From an uncultured Bacillota bacterium (GTDB lineage: Bacteria; Bacillota_I; Bacilli_A; Erysipelotrichales; Erysipelotrichaceae): a stretch of DNA of 34,699 bases. This document shows, in pieces, positions 1 through 8,056 of this stretch. Location of the stretch: NCBI GenBank assembly GCA_900319675.1, contig ONPK01000008.1, forward strand, positions 1-34,699. The letters run 5' to 3'. Within the stretch, counting starts at the first letter, position 1. Every line of letters begins with the position of its first letter. The notes below the pieces were generated by a model that saw only the letters and a program-made list of their open reading frames with translations, did not search any database and had not been told where the DNA came from. Made by a program: the position numbers and the translations under genes.

Positions 1-485
1 CACGTTTCATCAACCTGTTATACACAGACGAATTCGTATGGATCACATTGATCTACGGTGTTGAGGGACAGGACTATGTATGGAATGCTGACCACACAAA
101 GGTTAACTATCCAGAAGGATTAGACTTCAACTCTGTACCATACAACTGCATCTACTCATGCGGCATGATCGGTAACGGCTTCCAGGGTCTCGAATACGAA
201 ACATCTGACGAAAGCGGTTCTGACCGTGAATACGGCAAGAAGTTAATGGAAGAAGCATGGTGCCCACCACTGTATGGCTTCATCCCATCAACAGCTAACG
301 TAATGAATGAGATCACAGCTATCGGTAACGTCGTAGAACAGTACAACAACGTATTGTCATATGGTGACGTTGACCCAGAAGTTGAATATCCGAAGTTCAT
401 CGCAGCCTTAAAGGATGCCGGCATCGACAAGCTGATTGCTGATTACCAGGCACAGGCTGATGAATGGGTAAAGGTAAATAAGTAA
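1..485 (+). CDS. Sugar ABC transporter solute-binding protein, C-terminal part (LplA/DUF3502-like)
   Basis: The frame is open from base 3 to the TAA at 483-485 and runs off the left edge, so only about the last 160 residues are seen. The apparent internal start (TTG at 48) is not a real start. The tail is aromatic- and acid-rich, carries a GFIPSTANVMNEITAIGNVV stretch and ends in a helical segment with YPKFIAALKDAGIDKLIADY. This matches the C-terminal lobe of CUT1 lipoprotein binding proteins of the LplA/YtcQ type (DUF3502 end). The protein would bind an oligosaccharide outside the membrane and deliver it to the two permeases encoded at 4600-6492. A strong terminator follows directly, so its transcript can end before the sensor genes. 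The signal peptide and lipobox lie outside the window. The substrate is unknown. Confidence 0.82.
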   Translation, partial: RFINLLYTDEFVWITLIYGVEGQDYVWNADHTKVNYPEGLDFNSVPYNCIYSCGMIGNGFQGLEYETSDESGSDREYGKKLMEEAWCPPLYGFIPSTANVMNEITAIGNVVEQYNNVLSYGDVDPEVEYPKFIAALKDAGIDKLIADYQAQADEWVKVNK

Positions 486-514
486 TATTTACTGATCATT
501 CATAAATGGCAGAA

Positions 515-544
515 AAAAGGCAGGTAGTTAAATACCTGCCTTTT
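515..544 (+). terminator. Intrinsic terminator after the binding-protein gene
   Basis: A perfect 12-bp stem (515-526 with 533-544) has a 6-base loop at 527-532. The stem core is GGCAGGTA/TACCTGCC, and the 3' arm ends in TTTT with more T-rich sequence after it. It lies 30 bases after the binding-protein stop and separates that gene from the sensor kinase gene. Confidence 0.9.
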
Positions 545-548
545 ATTG

Positions 549-554
549 TATAAT
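549..554 (+). promoter_or_regulatory. Candidate -10 box for the yesMN genes
   Basis: A perfect TATAAT sits immediately after the terminator T-tract and 25 bases before the kinase start. No good -35 hexamer is visible at 16-18 bases upstream, because that position lies in the terminator stem. It is therefore a weak or activator-dependent candidate. The ribosome site is AAGGAA at about 564-569. Confidence 0.4.
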
Positions 555-579
555 GTACTAGATAAGGAATGTTCATATA

Positions 580-2292
580 ATGAAGAATTCATGGAGAAGA
601 GTCGTAATCATACTGTTATCCAGCATACTGGTCACATCAGTATTGTTTTTTGTTGTCATGACCATTTCTTACAACAACGTCTACATGAAAACAGTTCTCA
701 GCAATAATGAGCACATAGCCTCAAGCTGGTCCAGCGCCATAGACACCAGACTGAATACCGTATATGAACATCTCTATGACCTGGTTGTAAACGTCTATAA
801 CAATACCGACGTCCGTTCAGGATCACCGGAAATGGATTATGATGACAAGAGAAAGCTGCAGGATCTGATCAGTGCCAAGATGATGGCTTCAAATGACCTG
901 ACCTGCATGTTCATAATTGACAAGGACAGTGACCTTTACTTCTACAGCGGCAAGAGTACCCTTTCCCAGCCGGTTAACTATAATCTGAAAATATATCTTC
1001 AGTCATACAGCAAGGATAACATTTCCTCTCTCAACAACCGCCGCTGGGATCTCATTAACGTCCTTGAAGAAGGATATTACTACAAGTCCATACAGCTGGG
1101 AAAATACATCATAGGAGCAATAAGCGACTGTTCACTTTACAGAATAGAGAATCTGAATGATCCTGGAATTCAGAACGGTTCATTCTTCATTCAGGGTGAT
1201 CAGAGCAGTTTCTGCGTCAGCGGCAACAGTACACTTGCAAACATCATTGATTCAAGGGCTGACAGCGATTATTTCCAGAACGGATTTGCCGTATCACGCG
1301 TTGAGCAGAATTCAGCCAACGCCACCAGCATATTCATTACCAAGCCAGCGGGTTTCTCGAACCAGTGGCGACTGGCTGCCCTTTTCCTCATTCTTGACAG
1401 TGCCATCTGTGTAATACTGGTTGCCGTACTTTCAATGAACATTGACAAGAAACTGCGTATTCCTATCAGGGAACTGGTAAAGGCAAATCAGGAAGTTGCC
1501 AAGGGTGACTTCGGCTACAAGCTCGATGTTGAAAGCGCCGGAAGCAGTGAATTTGAAGAACTGTACTCAAGCTTCAACGAAATGTCTTCCAAGATAGAAA
1601 ACCTTACCATTGAAGCCTATGACCTGAAACTGAAGCGTGAGGAAAACAGACTGAAGATGCTGAGAGCCCAGATGAGACCACATACATTCCTCAATGGCAT
1701 CTCCACCGTCAGCAACATGACTTATACAAGCACGCCAGAACAGATAAGAAAATACATTGCGGCATTCGCCAAGTTTACCAGATACATGCTTAACAAGTCC
1801 AATGACTGGACCACGGTCGGTGAGGAACTGAACAACATTGAAAACTACGTAACAATGCAGAAGATCAGATTCCCCGACAGCATCAACATGGTCGTGGAAT
1901 GCGATCCTGATGTTCTGGCAACAAGGATCCCCTATCTTATCCTGTTTTCCCTGGTAGAGAACTCCTTCAAGCATGCCATGACCCTGGTAAGTACGATGGA
2001 GCTTAAAATCAGCGGCTGCCAGTACGAGGAAGAAGGATTCAAAGGCATAAAGCTGACTGAAGAGGATAATGGCACCGGCTTCAGCGAGGAAGCCTTTGCA
2101 AAGCTGGAAAAGATCGATCCTGATGAACTATATACAAAGGAACACCTCGGACTTACCAATGTCAGGTACAGTCTGAACATGATATATAAGCGTGATGACC
2201 TTCTGAGACTTTCCAACAAGCCTGAAGGAGGAGCCATCATTGAACTGTTAATACCCCAACAGGAGGTAGAAGATGAAACTGCTGGTATGTGA
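580..2292 (+). CDS. YesM/LytS-family sensor histidine kinase
   Basis: This 570-residue protein is a membrane sensor kinase that should phosphorylate the YesN-like regulator encoded directly after it. It has an N-terminal membrane helix at about residues 8-30, a roughly 230-residue extracellular sensing region, a second helix near 265-290 and a HAMP-like linker (RIPIRELVKANQEVAKGDFG). The His_kinase domain has the phospho-accepting His at residue 368. The HATPase domain has the N box (ENSFKHA), DNGTG and a GLTNVRYSL segment. The phosphorylation box reads RPHTFLN where the family usually has NPHFLYN; the His and final Asn are kept, so activity is likely. The gene overlaps the regulator start by 20 bases. 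In YesMN systems the signal is usually the imported sugar, and the neighbours here are sugar-transport genes. The ligand cannot be read from sequence. Confidence 0.93.
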   Translation: MKNSWRRVVIILLSSILVTSVLFFVVMTISYNNVYMKTVLSNNEHIASSWSSAIDTRLNTVYEHLYDLVVNVYNNTDVRSGSPEMDYDDKRKLQDLISAKMMASNDLTCMFIIDKDSDLYFYSGKSTLSQPVNYNLKIYLQSYSKDNISSLNNRRWDLINVLEEGYYYKSIQLGKYIIGAISDCSLYRIENLNDPGIQNGSFFIQGDQSSFCVSGNSTLANIIDSRADSDYFQNGFAVSRVEQNSANATSIFITKPAGFSNQWRLAALFLILDSAICVILVAVLSMNIDKKLRIPIRELVKANQEVAKGDFGYKLDVESAGSSEFEELYSSFNEMSSKIENLTIEAYDLKLKREENRLKMLRAQMRPHTFLNGISTVSNMTYTSTPEQIRKYIAAFAKFTRYMLNKSNDWTTVGEELNNIENYVTMQKIRFPDSINMVVECDPDVLATRIPYLILFSLVENSFKHAMTLVSTMELKISGCQYEEEGFKGIKLTEEDNGTGFSEEAFAKLEKIDPDELYTKEHLGLTNVRYSLNMIYKRDDLLRLSNKPEGGAIIELLIPQQEVEDETAGM

Positions 2293-3850
2293 TGATGATA
2301 TTTCTACGATCGACGTGATACAGAGTCAGCTCGACTGCAAGGAGCTGGGCATATCCAAGATCTTAAGAGCCTACAACGGCGTAATGGCCAGAGAAGTAAT
2401 CGATGCGGAAAACCCGGATCTCATTCTCTGTGACATCGGCATGCCTCTTTCCAATGGGTTAGAGGTACTCGAATACGTCTACAACAAGAATCCGGACATT
2501 GAATTCTCATTTCTGACCTGCTACGAAAGTTTCGAATATGCCCAGAAAGCCATCAGATACGGCGTTACCAGCTACCTTACCAAGCCCTTTGACCTGGAAG
2601 AAGTCAAGGTATGCATACAGAAGATGATTGCCAATGTCAGAAAGAAAAAGGAAAAGGATACAAGAGAACAGAGTCAGTATGACTCACTGATGTCCTCGGT
2701 ATTCCGCCAGGCCTGTGATGGCGTACTCGGTACGGACAGAGACATTGTTGATGCCGGATTAAGAATAAACGGTGTAGACTTCAACGCTGACAGCAAGTGG
2801 CGCATCGTCTTCAGCTGCGCCGACATCACTGATGCCATAAAGAAGACCTGGAGCAAGGAACTCCTGCTGTTTACAGCTTCAAAGATCCATGATGAGGTCA
2901 TCCTCGATTACATCGGCAGTGCTCATACCGTAGTAAACTCCGATGACCGCTTCATCTGGAGCTTCTGCTTTGTGCAGGGAGAGTCTGACAGAGACGCACT
3001 TAAGGAAAAGTGCGAAACACTGATCAGCTTTGGGAAGCGCTACATGTCACTGAATCCCGTCATCATCATTTCAGACCTGTTCAGTTTTTATCAGGCAAGT
3101 AATGTCGTAACGGAACTCTACGATTCTATGCGCAAGCTGCGTTACTATTCCGGAAAGATCTTCTATGAAGATCAGCTGCAGAAGGAAACCGTTGACACTT
3201 CCCCTTCTCTTAATGAAAGCCAGATCCTATGGTATTTCAAGAAGAGAGATTCAGCCGGATACAGTGAATATCTTTCCAGCATTCTGGAAAACTGCAACGG
3301 CAGTGAGCAGACACTTGACCATCTGCGCCGGGAGCTGATAAACATCTACATCAATCATTTCCGTGACAATGGAATGAGTTCAAATACCATTTTCATGGAT
3401 CCCAACATCATCGCTCTTGATGAAAAGTCCACTACCGGCACGAAGGCATTCATGAATTACGCTGAAGGACTATTTAACCTGCAGCAGATAAAGCTTCAGG
3501 AACAGATCGACTCTGAGGACATCATCATCAGGGCAAAGCGTTACATAGATGAGAACTATCATGAGAACATAGACCGCAATGACGTTGCGGCCGTGGCTTT
3601 CGTCACACCAAACTATCTTTCAAAGCTCTTCAAGAGCAGCATGAACATGAACTTAAGAGAGTATATCAACCAGCTGCGCATTGAAGAAGCCAAAAGACTG
3701 CTGTTATCAACATCCATGTCAGTCAGTGAGATAGCTTCCTATGTAGGTTACTTCAACATATCCTACTTCTCTACCGTCTTCCATAAGATCGTAGGCGTCA
3801 GCCCGTTTGACTGGAGGACTGAAGGAGGAAATGAAAATGAAACTAAGTGA
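2273..3850 (+). CDS. YesN-family response regulator with AraC-type DNA-binding domain
   Basis: This 525-residue protein is the cytoplasmic partner of the upstream kinase and probably activates the sugar-uptake genes around it. The receiver domain (about 1-120) has the acidic pocket D7-D9, the phospho-acceptor D54 in LCDIGMP and the conserved Lys in SYLTKPFD. A long middle region of about 280 residues has no recognisable motif, as is usual in YesN proteins. The last 100 residues form two helix-turn-helix motifs of AraC type (VAAVAFVTPNYLSKLFKSS and VSEIASYVGYFNISYFS). ATG at 2273 is chosen because AGGAGGT lies at 2261-2267. Both ends overlap neighbours: 20 bases with the kinase, and about 14 with the next gene. 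This indicates translational coupling across all three genes. Confidence 0.94.
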   Translation: MKLLVCDDDISTIDVIQSQLDCKELGISKILRAYNGVMAREVIDAENPDLILCDIGMPLSNGLEVLEYVYNKNPDIEFSFLTCYESFEYAQKAIRYGVTSYLTKPFDLEEVKVCIQKMIANVRKKKEKDTREQSQYDSLMSSVFRQACDGVLGTDRDIVDAGLRINGVDFNADSKWRIVFSCADITDAIKKTWSKELLLFTASKIHDEVILDYIGSAHTVVNSDDRFIWSFCFVQGESDRDALKEKCETLISFGKRYMSLNPVIIISDLFSFYQASNVVTELYDSMRKLRYYSGKIFYEDQLQKETVDTSPSLNESQILWYFKKRDSAGYSEYLSSILENCNGSEQTLDHLRRELINIYINHFRDNGMSSNTIFMDPNIIALDEKSTTGTKAFMNYAEGLFNLQQIKLQEQIDSEDIIIRAKRYIDENYHENIDRNDVAAVAFVTPNYLSKLFKSSMNMNLREYINQLRIEEAKRLLLSTSMSVSEIASYVGYFNISYFSTVFHKIVGVSPFDWRTEGGNENETK

Positions 3851-4514
3851 GCAGATAAGAGCAGACAGGGAAAAACTGAAGAAGCTGCCTGACCGTAACA
3901 GCAGGCTGCGCTTCATCTGGGACTATTACAAGTATCCCCTGCTGTTTGTCTCAACGGTACTGGTGATACTGCTTGTCAGCTTCATCAGCAACATCGGTAA
4001 GGCAGACATCAATCTCTATGTCGTTCTTCTGAACAACGATTCACCGATCGTAGAATGCGATGAATCCGTCTTCAATGACACCATGAGCAGAGCCGGCATT
4101 GACATGAACAGAAAGCGCGTTGATGTTAACAAGGATCTTTCCCTTGGCATGGGTACAACTGAGGCGACAGACATGGAAACTCTTCAGGTCCTCACTGCCC
4201 TTTTCAGCATCAGCGACTTGGATGTCTACGTAGCACCGAAGCAGTACTTTGACTATTTCGTTCAGGAAAACGGCTTTGCCGATCTTAACAGACTCATTGA
4301 CAGAGACATTCTGGACAGATACCCTGATGATCTCTACGGGCGCACAGATGCCAATGGAAACCTGTATGTTGACGGCATTATTCTGCATCACGGATCCCCT
4401 CTTCACAAGGCAGGATACTATCATGATGACGTCGTGATCGGCGTCGTTAACAATGCCTATCACTTTGATGAAGCCATCGCTTTTCTGAAGCAGCTGCTAA
4501 GGGATAGAAATTGA
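3837..4514 (+). CDS. Membrane-anchored protein of unknown function coupled to yesN
   Basis: The start is taken as ATG 3837 because AAGGAGG at 3822-3828 gives 8 bases of spacing; ATG 3831 is the alternative. The product is 225 residues. It has a charged cytoplasmic N-terminus, an aromatic membrane entry (FIWDYYKYP), one helix at about residues 33-53 and an external domain of about 170 residues. That domain has SBP-like phrases (ISDLDVYVAPKQYFDYF, FADLNRLID). I recall similar short anchored proteins in Firmicutes but know no function. The external part could be a reduced periplasmic-binding fold, which would make it a candidate ligand-sensing accessory to YesMN. That is inference. It overlaps the yesN end by 14 bases and is followed by a possible promoter for the permeases. 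Confidence 0.72.
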   Translation: MKLSEQIRADREKLKKLPDRNSRLRFIWDYYKYPLLFVSTVLVILLVSFISNIGKADINLYVVLLNNDSPIVECDESVFNDTMSRAGIDMNRKRVDVNKDLSLGMGTTEATDMETLQVLTALFSISDLDVYVAPKQYFDYFVQENGFADLNRLIDRDILDRYPDDLYGRTDANGNLYVDGIILHHGSPLHKAGYYHDDVVIGVVNNAYHFDEAIAFLKQLLRDRN

Positions 4515-4540
4515 CAAATGCATCGTACTTTTTTTAATGT
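4511..4540 (+). promoter_or_regulatory. Candidate promoter before the permease genes
   Basis: A perfect TTGACA at 4511-4516 overlaps the stop codon of the preceding gene. An imperfect -10 (TAATGT, 4535-4540) follows at 18 bases of spacing. The 85-base gap before the permease start is AT-rich and would give a 5' leader of about 50 bases. A second weaker pair (TTGCAA 4541-4546, TATGAA 4563-4568) exists nearby. No operator repeat is obvious. Confidence 0.4.
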
Positions 4541-4599
4541 TTGCAAATCCCATTATCAGTAATATGAATATGGATAACAATAAGTAAAGGAGTAAGTTT

Positions 4600-5565
4600 A
4601 TGTCTGAAAAAAAGACTCGAAGCACTGAATTCGATGATGTTCTCAAGGAACAGAAAAAAGAACAGCGCAGAGAAAAATTCAAAAACGACTTCCCACTTTA
4701 TCTTATGATGCTGCCGGGTATGCTCTACCTGATTGCCAACAACTACCTTCCGATGTTTGGTATCTTGCTGGCATTCAAGAGAGTCAACTACTCGATCGGT
4801 ATCTTCAAGAGCCCGTGGGTAGGTCTCGACAACTTTGAATACCTGTTCAAGACAAAAGACGCCTTCATCATGATCCGTAATACTCTGGCCTATAATGCCG
4901 TTTGGATCATCATGGACTTATGTCTTGCCGTATTCATCGCCCTTTGCATGAACGAGATTGCCCAGAGAAGAATTGCCAAGGTAATCCAGCCTATCATCTG
5001 TTTCCCATCAATGGTTTCAGCTGTTATTCTGTCATTCCTGGTATACGCATTCTTAAGCCAGAGCTATGGCTATCTGAATACCGTATTCTTCAAGGACAAC
5101 CCAATTGCCTGGTATAACACAGCCAAGTACTGGCCGTTCATTCTGACCATAGTTCACATATGGCAGTCAGCCGGCCAGAGCTCAGTAATCTACATGGCTT
5201 CCATCGGCGGCATTGACAAGAGCCTGTACGAGTCAGCCCGTATTGACGGTGCAACCAAGCTCGAACAGATCAGATACATCACCCTGCCGTTACTGAAACC
5301 GATGATCACCATGATGCTGTTGCTGTCAATCGGCCGTATCTTCAACTCAGACTTCGGTCTGTTCTATCAGGTACCGTTAGGAAACGGCATGCTTTATGAA
5401 ACAACACAGACTATCGATACCTTCGTTTACAGAGCTCTGATGATCTCCAATAACGTCGGTCAGTCATCAGCAGCCAGTGTATTCCAGGCTGTTATCGGAT
5501 TCTTCCTGGTACTGTTCTCCAACATGCTGGTAAGAAAGATCAATCCGGAGAACTCACTGTTCTAG
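4600..5565 (+). CDS. CUT1 sugar ABC transporter permease (LplB-type)
   Basis: This 321-residue inner-membrane permease is half of the channel for the sugar delivered by the binding protein encoded at the left edge. A charged N-terminus of about 30 residues is followed by six predicted membrane helices. The cytoplasmic coupling loop that contacts the ATPase (EAA loop) is visible as ESARIDGATKLEQIRYITLP. Length and order match LplB/YtcP-type pairs. Ribosome site AAAGGAG at 4586-4592 fixes ATG 4600. The next permease gene starts 9 bases after the stop, so the two are co-translated. The substrate class (oligosaccharide) comes from the family; the precise sugar is unknown. Confidence 0.93.
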   Translation: MSEKKTRSTEFDDVLKEQKKEQRREKFKNDFPLYLMMLPGMLYLIANNYLPMFGILLAFKRVNYSIGIFKSPWVGLDNFEYLFKTKDAFIMIRNTLAYNAVWIIMDLCLAVFIALCMNEIAQRRIAKVIQPIICFPSMVSAVILSFLVYAFLSQSYGYLNTVFFKDNPIAWYNTAKYWPFILTIVHIWQSAGQSSVIYMASIGGIDKSLYESARIDGATKLEQIRYITLPLLKPMITMMLLLSIGRIFNSDFGLFYQVPLGNGMLYETTQTIDTFVYRALMISNNVGQSSAASVFQAVIGFFLVLFSNMLVRKINPENSLF

Positions 5566-5574
5566 GAGGCAGTT

Positions 5575-6492
5575 ATGGCAGATAAGAAAAAGAATAAAAT
5601 CGTCTTAATGAAGGGTGAAGCAACATTCCATTACATCGCCCTGGTCATCATGACCCTGTTCATGCTGTTCTGCATCGTTCCGTTAGTACTGATGATGACT
5701 GTATCATTCTCATCAGAAACATCTCTGGTACATGGCTATCGCTTCATTCCTGAAGCCTGGTCACTCGATGCATATGCATTCATGTGGGCAAAGAGAGCTA
5801 CCATTGCCCGTGCCTACGGTCTTACGATCGTTGTAACGGTCATCGGTACCATTGCCTCACTGATCATCACTTCCCTGTTTGCATATCCTCTGTCAAGGAA
5901 GGATTTCAAGCCGAGAAATGTAATCGCATTCATCCTGTTCTTCACGATGCTGTTTAACGGAGGCATGACTGCTTCATACATCGTCTGGACAAGACTGTTC
6001 CATATCAAGAACTCACTGTTCGCCTACCTGCTGCCTGGCGCATTAATGGGCGGCATGAACGTAATGCTGGTAAGAAACTACTTCAACGCCAACATTCCAT
6101 ATTCAATCATTGAAGCTGCCCGTCTTGACGGCGCTCATGACTGGACCATTTACTCAAAGATCATGGTTCCGCTTTCAAAGCCAATCATGACAACAATCGG
6201 TCTGTTCTCAGCCTTAGGTTACTGGAACAACTGGACAGCCGGTCTGTACTACATTGGAGACCCGAAACTGTACACCATCCAGGTTTACCTGAAGAAACTG
6301 ATGGACAGCATCCAGTTCTTAAAGACAACTGACCTGCAGGACGAAGCAGTACTGCTCGCTCAGCGTTCATTACCTACCGAGAGTGCCCGTATGGCTGTTG
6401 CCATCATCGCATTGATCCCTGTTCTGATCGTCTACCCGATGGTTCAGAAGGAACTCATCAAAGGTATGGTCATCGGCGGTGTTAAGGGCTAA
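5575..6492 (+). CDS. CUT1 sugar ABC transporter permease (YtcP/LplC-type)
   Basis: This 305-residue protein is the second channel subunit, pairing with the preceding LplB-type protein. The EAA coupling loop reads EAARLDGAHDWTIYSKIMVP. The early segment FCIVPLVLMMTVSFSSE and the terminal IKGMVIGGVKG are typical of this MalG/YtcP branch. The ribosome site TAGGAGG lies just before ATG 5575 and overlaps the upstream stop codon. It belongs to the same transcript as the hydrolase that starts 17 bases downstream. The transporter needs a MsmX-type ATPase; the one encoded at 9633-10764 has a broken frame. Confidence 0.93.
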   Translation: MADKKKNKIVLMKGEATFHYIALVIMTLFMLFCIVPLVLMMTVSFSSETSLVHGYRFIPEAWSLDAYAFMWAKRATIARAYGLTIVVTVIGTIASLIITSLFAYPLSRKDFKPRNVIAFILFFTMLFNGGMTASYIVWTRLFHIKNSLFAYLLPGALMGGMNVMLVRNYFNANIPYSIIEAARLDGAHDWTIYSKIMVPLSKPIMTTIGLFSALGYWNNWTAGLYYIGDPKLYTIQVYLKKLMDSIQFLKTTDLQDEAVLLAQRSLPTESARMAVAIIALIPVLIVYPMVQKELIKGMVIGGVKG

Positions 6493-6508
6493 ACCCAAGG
6501 AGGACTAC

Positions 6509-8008
6509 ATGGAATATCGCAAGCCATTTGACAAGGCAAGACCTGAAGAAGTCGGTGTCAGCAGTGACCTGATTCTCGAATACATTGATAACCTTGAAAG
6601 AAGCCAGACAGAGATGCACGGTCTGATGATCATGCGTCATAACAAGATGATCACCGAAGGCTGGTGGACACCTTACGGACCGAACATCCGTCACGGCTTA
6701 CAGTCTCATACCAAGACATACGCTGCCACGGCCGTAGGCATTGCCTATACCGAAGGCATCCTGAAGCTTGATGAAAGACTCATCGACATCTTCCCTGATG
6801 AATCACCGGAAGATCCAAGCGAAAACCTGAAACTCTTAACAGTAAGAGACGTATTATGCATGGGCTGCGGCATGGATACAATGCCGTTCAACTCTGAGCA
6901 CTGGATCAGAGACTTCATGCACACACCGGTAAACCACAAGCCGGGAACAACATACATGTACAATTCAACCGGTTCTACCCTTCTGGGGGCAATCGTCCGC
7001 AAGAAGACAGGATTAGGCCTGCACGATTACCTTACTCCAAGACTTTTCAATAAGATCGGCATTGATCCTGACAACCTGAGATGGATGTGCATGGCAGACG
7101 GCATGGAAGTAGGCGGCGGCGGTCTATACGCAACCACCGAAGACAACTTCCGTCTGATGAAACTTTACGCTGACGGCGGTGTCTGGGAAGGCGAAAGAAT
7201 CCTCGCTGAAGACTACGTCAAGCTGGCAACGACAAATCAGAACGATTCAGCAACTGAATCAATCAATAACCCGGAAGCTTCAGACAACTTCCTTGGCTAT
7301 GGCTTCCAGATCTGGATGTGCAAGCCAAACCGCGCCTACCGCGCAGACGGTGCCATGGGTCAGTTCACCATCGTACTGCCTGATCTCGACATGGAAATTG
7401 CCATTACCGAGACAGCAGTCGGTGCACACTGGGCACAGAGCACACTGAACATCACCTGGGACTTCGTTGAGAAGATAAAGGGAGATGCCCCATTGGCCGA
7501 AGATGATGAAGCCTATGGCAGACTGACCCGCAAACTGGCCAGACTGAACATCGGTAATCCTGCCTGCCAGCCATTCAGCCCGCTGACCGCTAAGATCAAC
7601 GGCCAGAAGTTCAAGGTACAGAACGGTGACCTTACCCCATTTGGCGGTAACTTCATGATCGGTACCAAGCCTGACGGCATCGATACATTCTCACTTGATT
7701 TCGATAACTACGGCTTCGTATGGAACTTCACGACAAGAAGCGGCAGAACCGAGAAGATCAGATTCTCAACCAACGGCACAAGATTCACCAACATGCTGGG
7801 TACTGAAAAGGACCTGACGCAGTTGTATCTCGGTGATGCATACTGGAAGGAAGACAATGTTCTGGTAATGCATGGCAGATGGGTTGAAACCTGTATTCAG
7901 GACACTTACAATCTGGTATTTGAGGGAGACAAGTTCCGCGTTGACTTCGATAACAACTCGGCCTTCAGATTCTTCAAACCGGAACCGATTTTCGGAGAAA
8001 AGATTTAG
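6509..8008 (+). CDS. Cytoplasmic serine hydrolase, beta-lactamase class C / esterase family
   Basis: ATG 6509 is chosen over the longer frame because AAGGAGG at 6497-6503 precedes it; the product is 499 residues. The active-site Ser-x-x-Lys is SHTK (Ser66, Lys69). A Tyr-x-Asn element is visible as YNS in MYNSTGSTLLG. The C-terminal 150 residues form an extra beta-rich domain, as in class C-type esterases and D-aminopeptidases. No signal peptide or membrane helix is seen, so it should act in the cytosol. Sitting between sugar permeases and a deacetylase, it may remove ester groups or amino-acyl decorations from imported oligosaccharides. Family membership is well supported; the substrate is inferred only from context. 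Confidence 0.88.
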   Translation: MEYRKPFDKARPEEVGVSSDLILEYIDNLERSQTEMHGLMIMRHNKMITEGWWTPYGPNIRHGLQSHTKTYAATAVGIAYTEGILKLDERLIDIFPDESPEDPSENLKLLTVRDVLCMGCGMDTMPFNSEHWIRDFMHTPVNHKPGTTYMYNSTGSTLLGAIVRKKTGLGLHDYLTPRLFNKIGIDPDNLRWMCMADGMEVGGGGLYATTEDNFRLMKLYADGGVWEGERILAEDYVKLATTNQNDSATESINNPEASDNFLGYGFQIWMCKPNRAYRADGAMGQFTIVLPDLDMEIAITETAVGAHWAQSTLNITWDFVEKIKGDAPLAEDDEAYGRLTRKLARLNIGNPACQPFSPLTAKINGQKFKVQNGDLTPFGGNFMIGTKPDGIDTFSLDFDNYGFVWNFTTRSGRTEKIRFSTNGTRFTNMLGTEKDLTQLYLGDAYWKEDNVLVMHGRWVETCIQDTYNLVFEGDKFRVDFDNNSAFRFFKPEPIFGEKI

Positions 8009-8016
8009 TAAAACAG

Positions 8017-8044
8017 GGTCCGCTGAAAAGTGGACCTTTTCTTT
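8017..8044 (+). terminator. Intra-operon terminator or attenuator with GAAA tetraloop
   Basis: An 8-bp stem (8017-8024 with 8029-8036, one G-T pair) is closed by a GAAA loop and followed by TTTTCTTT. It begins 9 bases after the hydrolase stop. The T-tract runs straight into the ribosome site (AAAGGAG, 8045-8051) of the deacetylase gene. Since the following genes face the same way with no clear promoter, it probably acts as a partial terminator that lowers their expression. Confidence 0.8.
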
Positions 8045-8056
8045 AAAGGAGTATTT

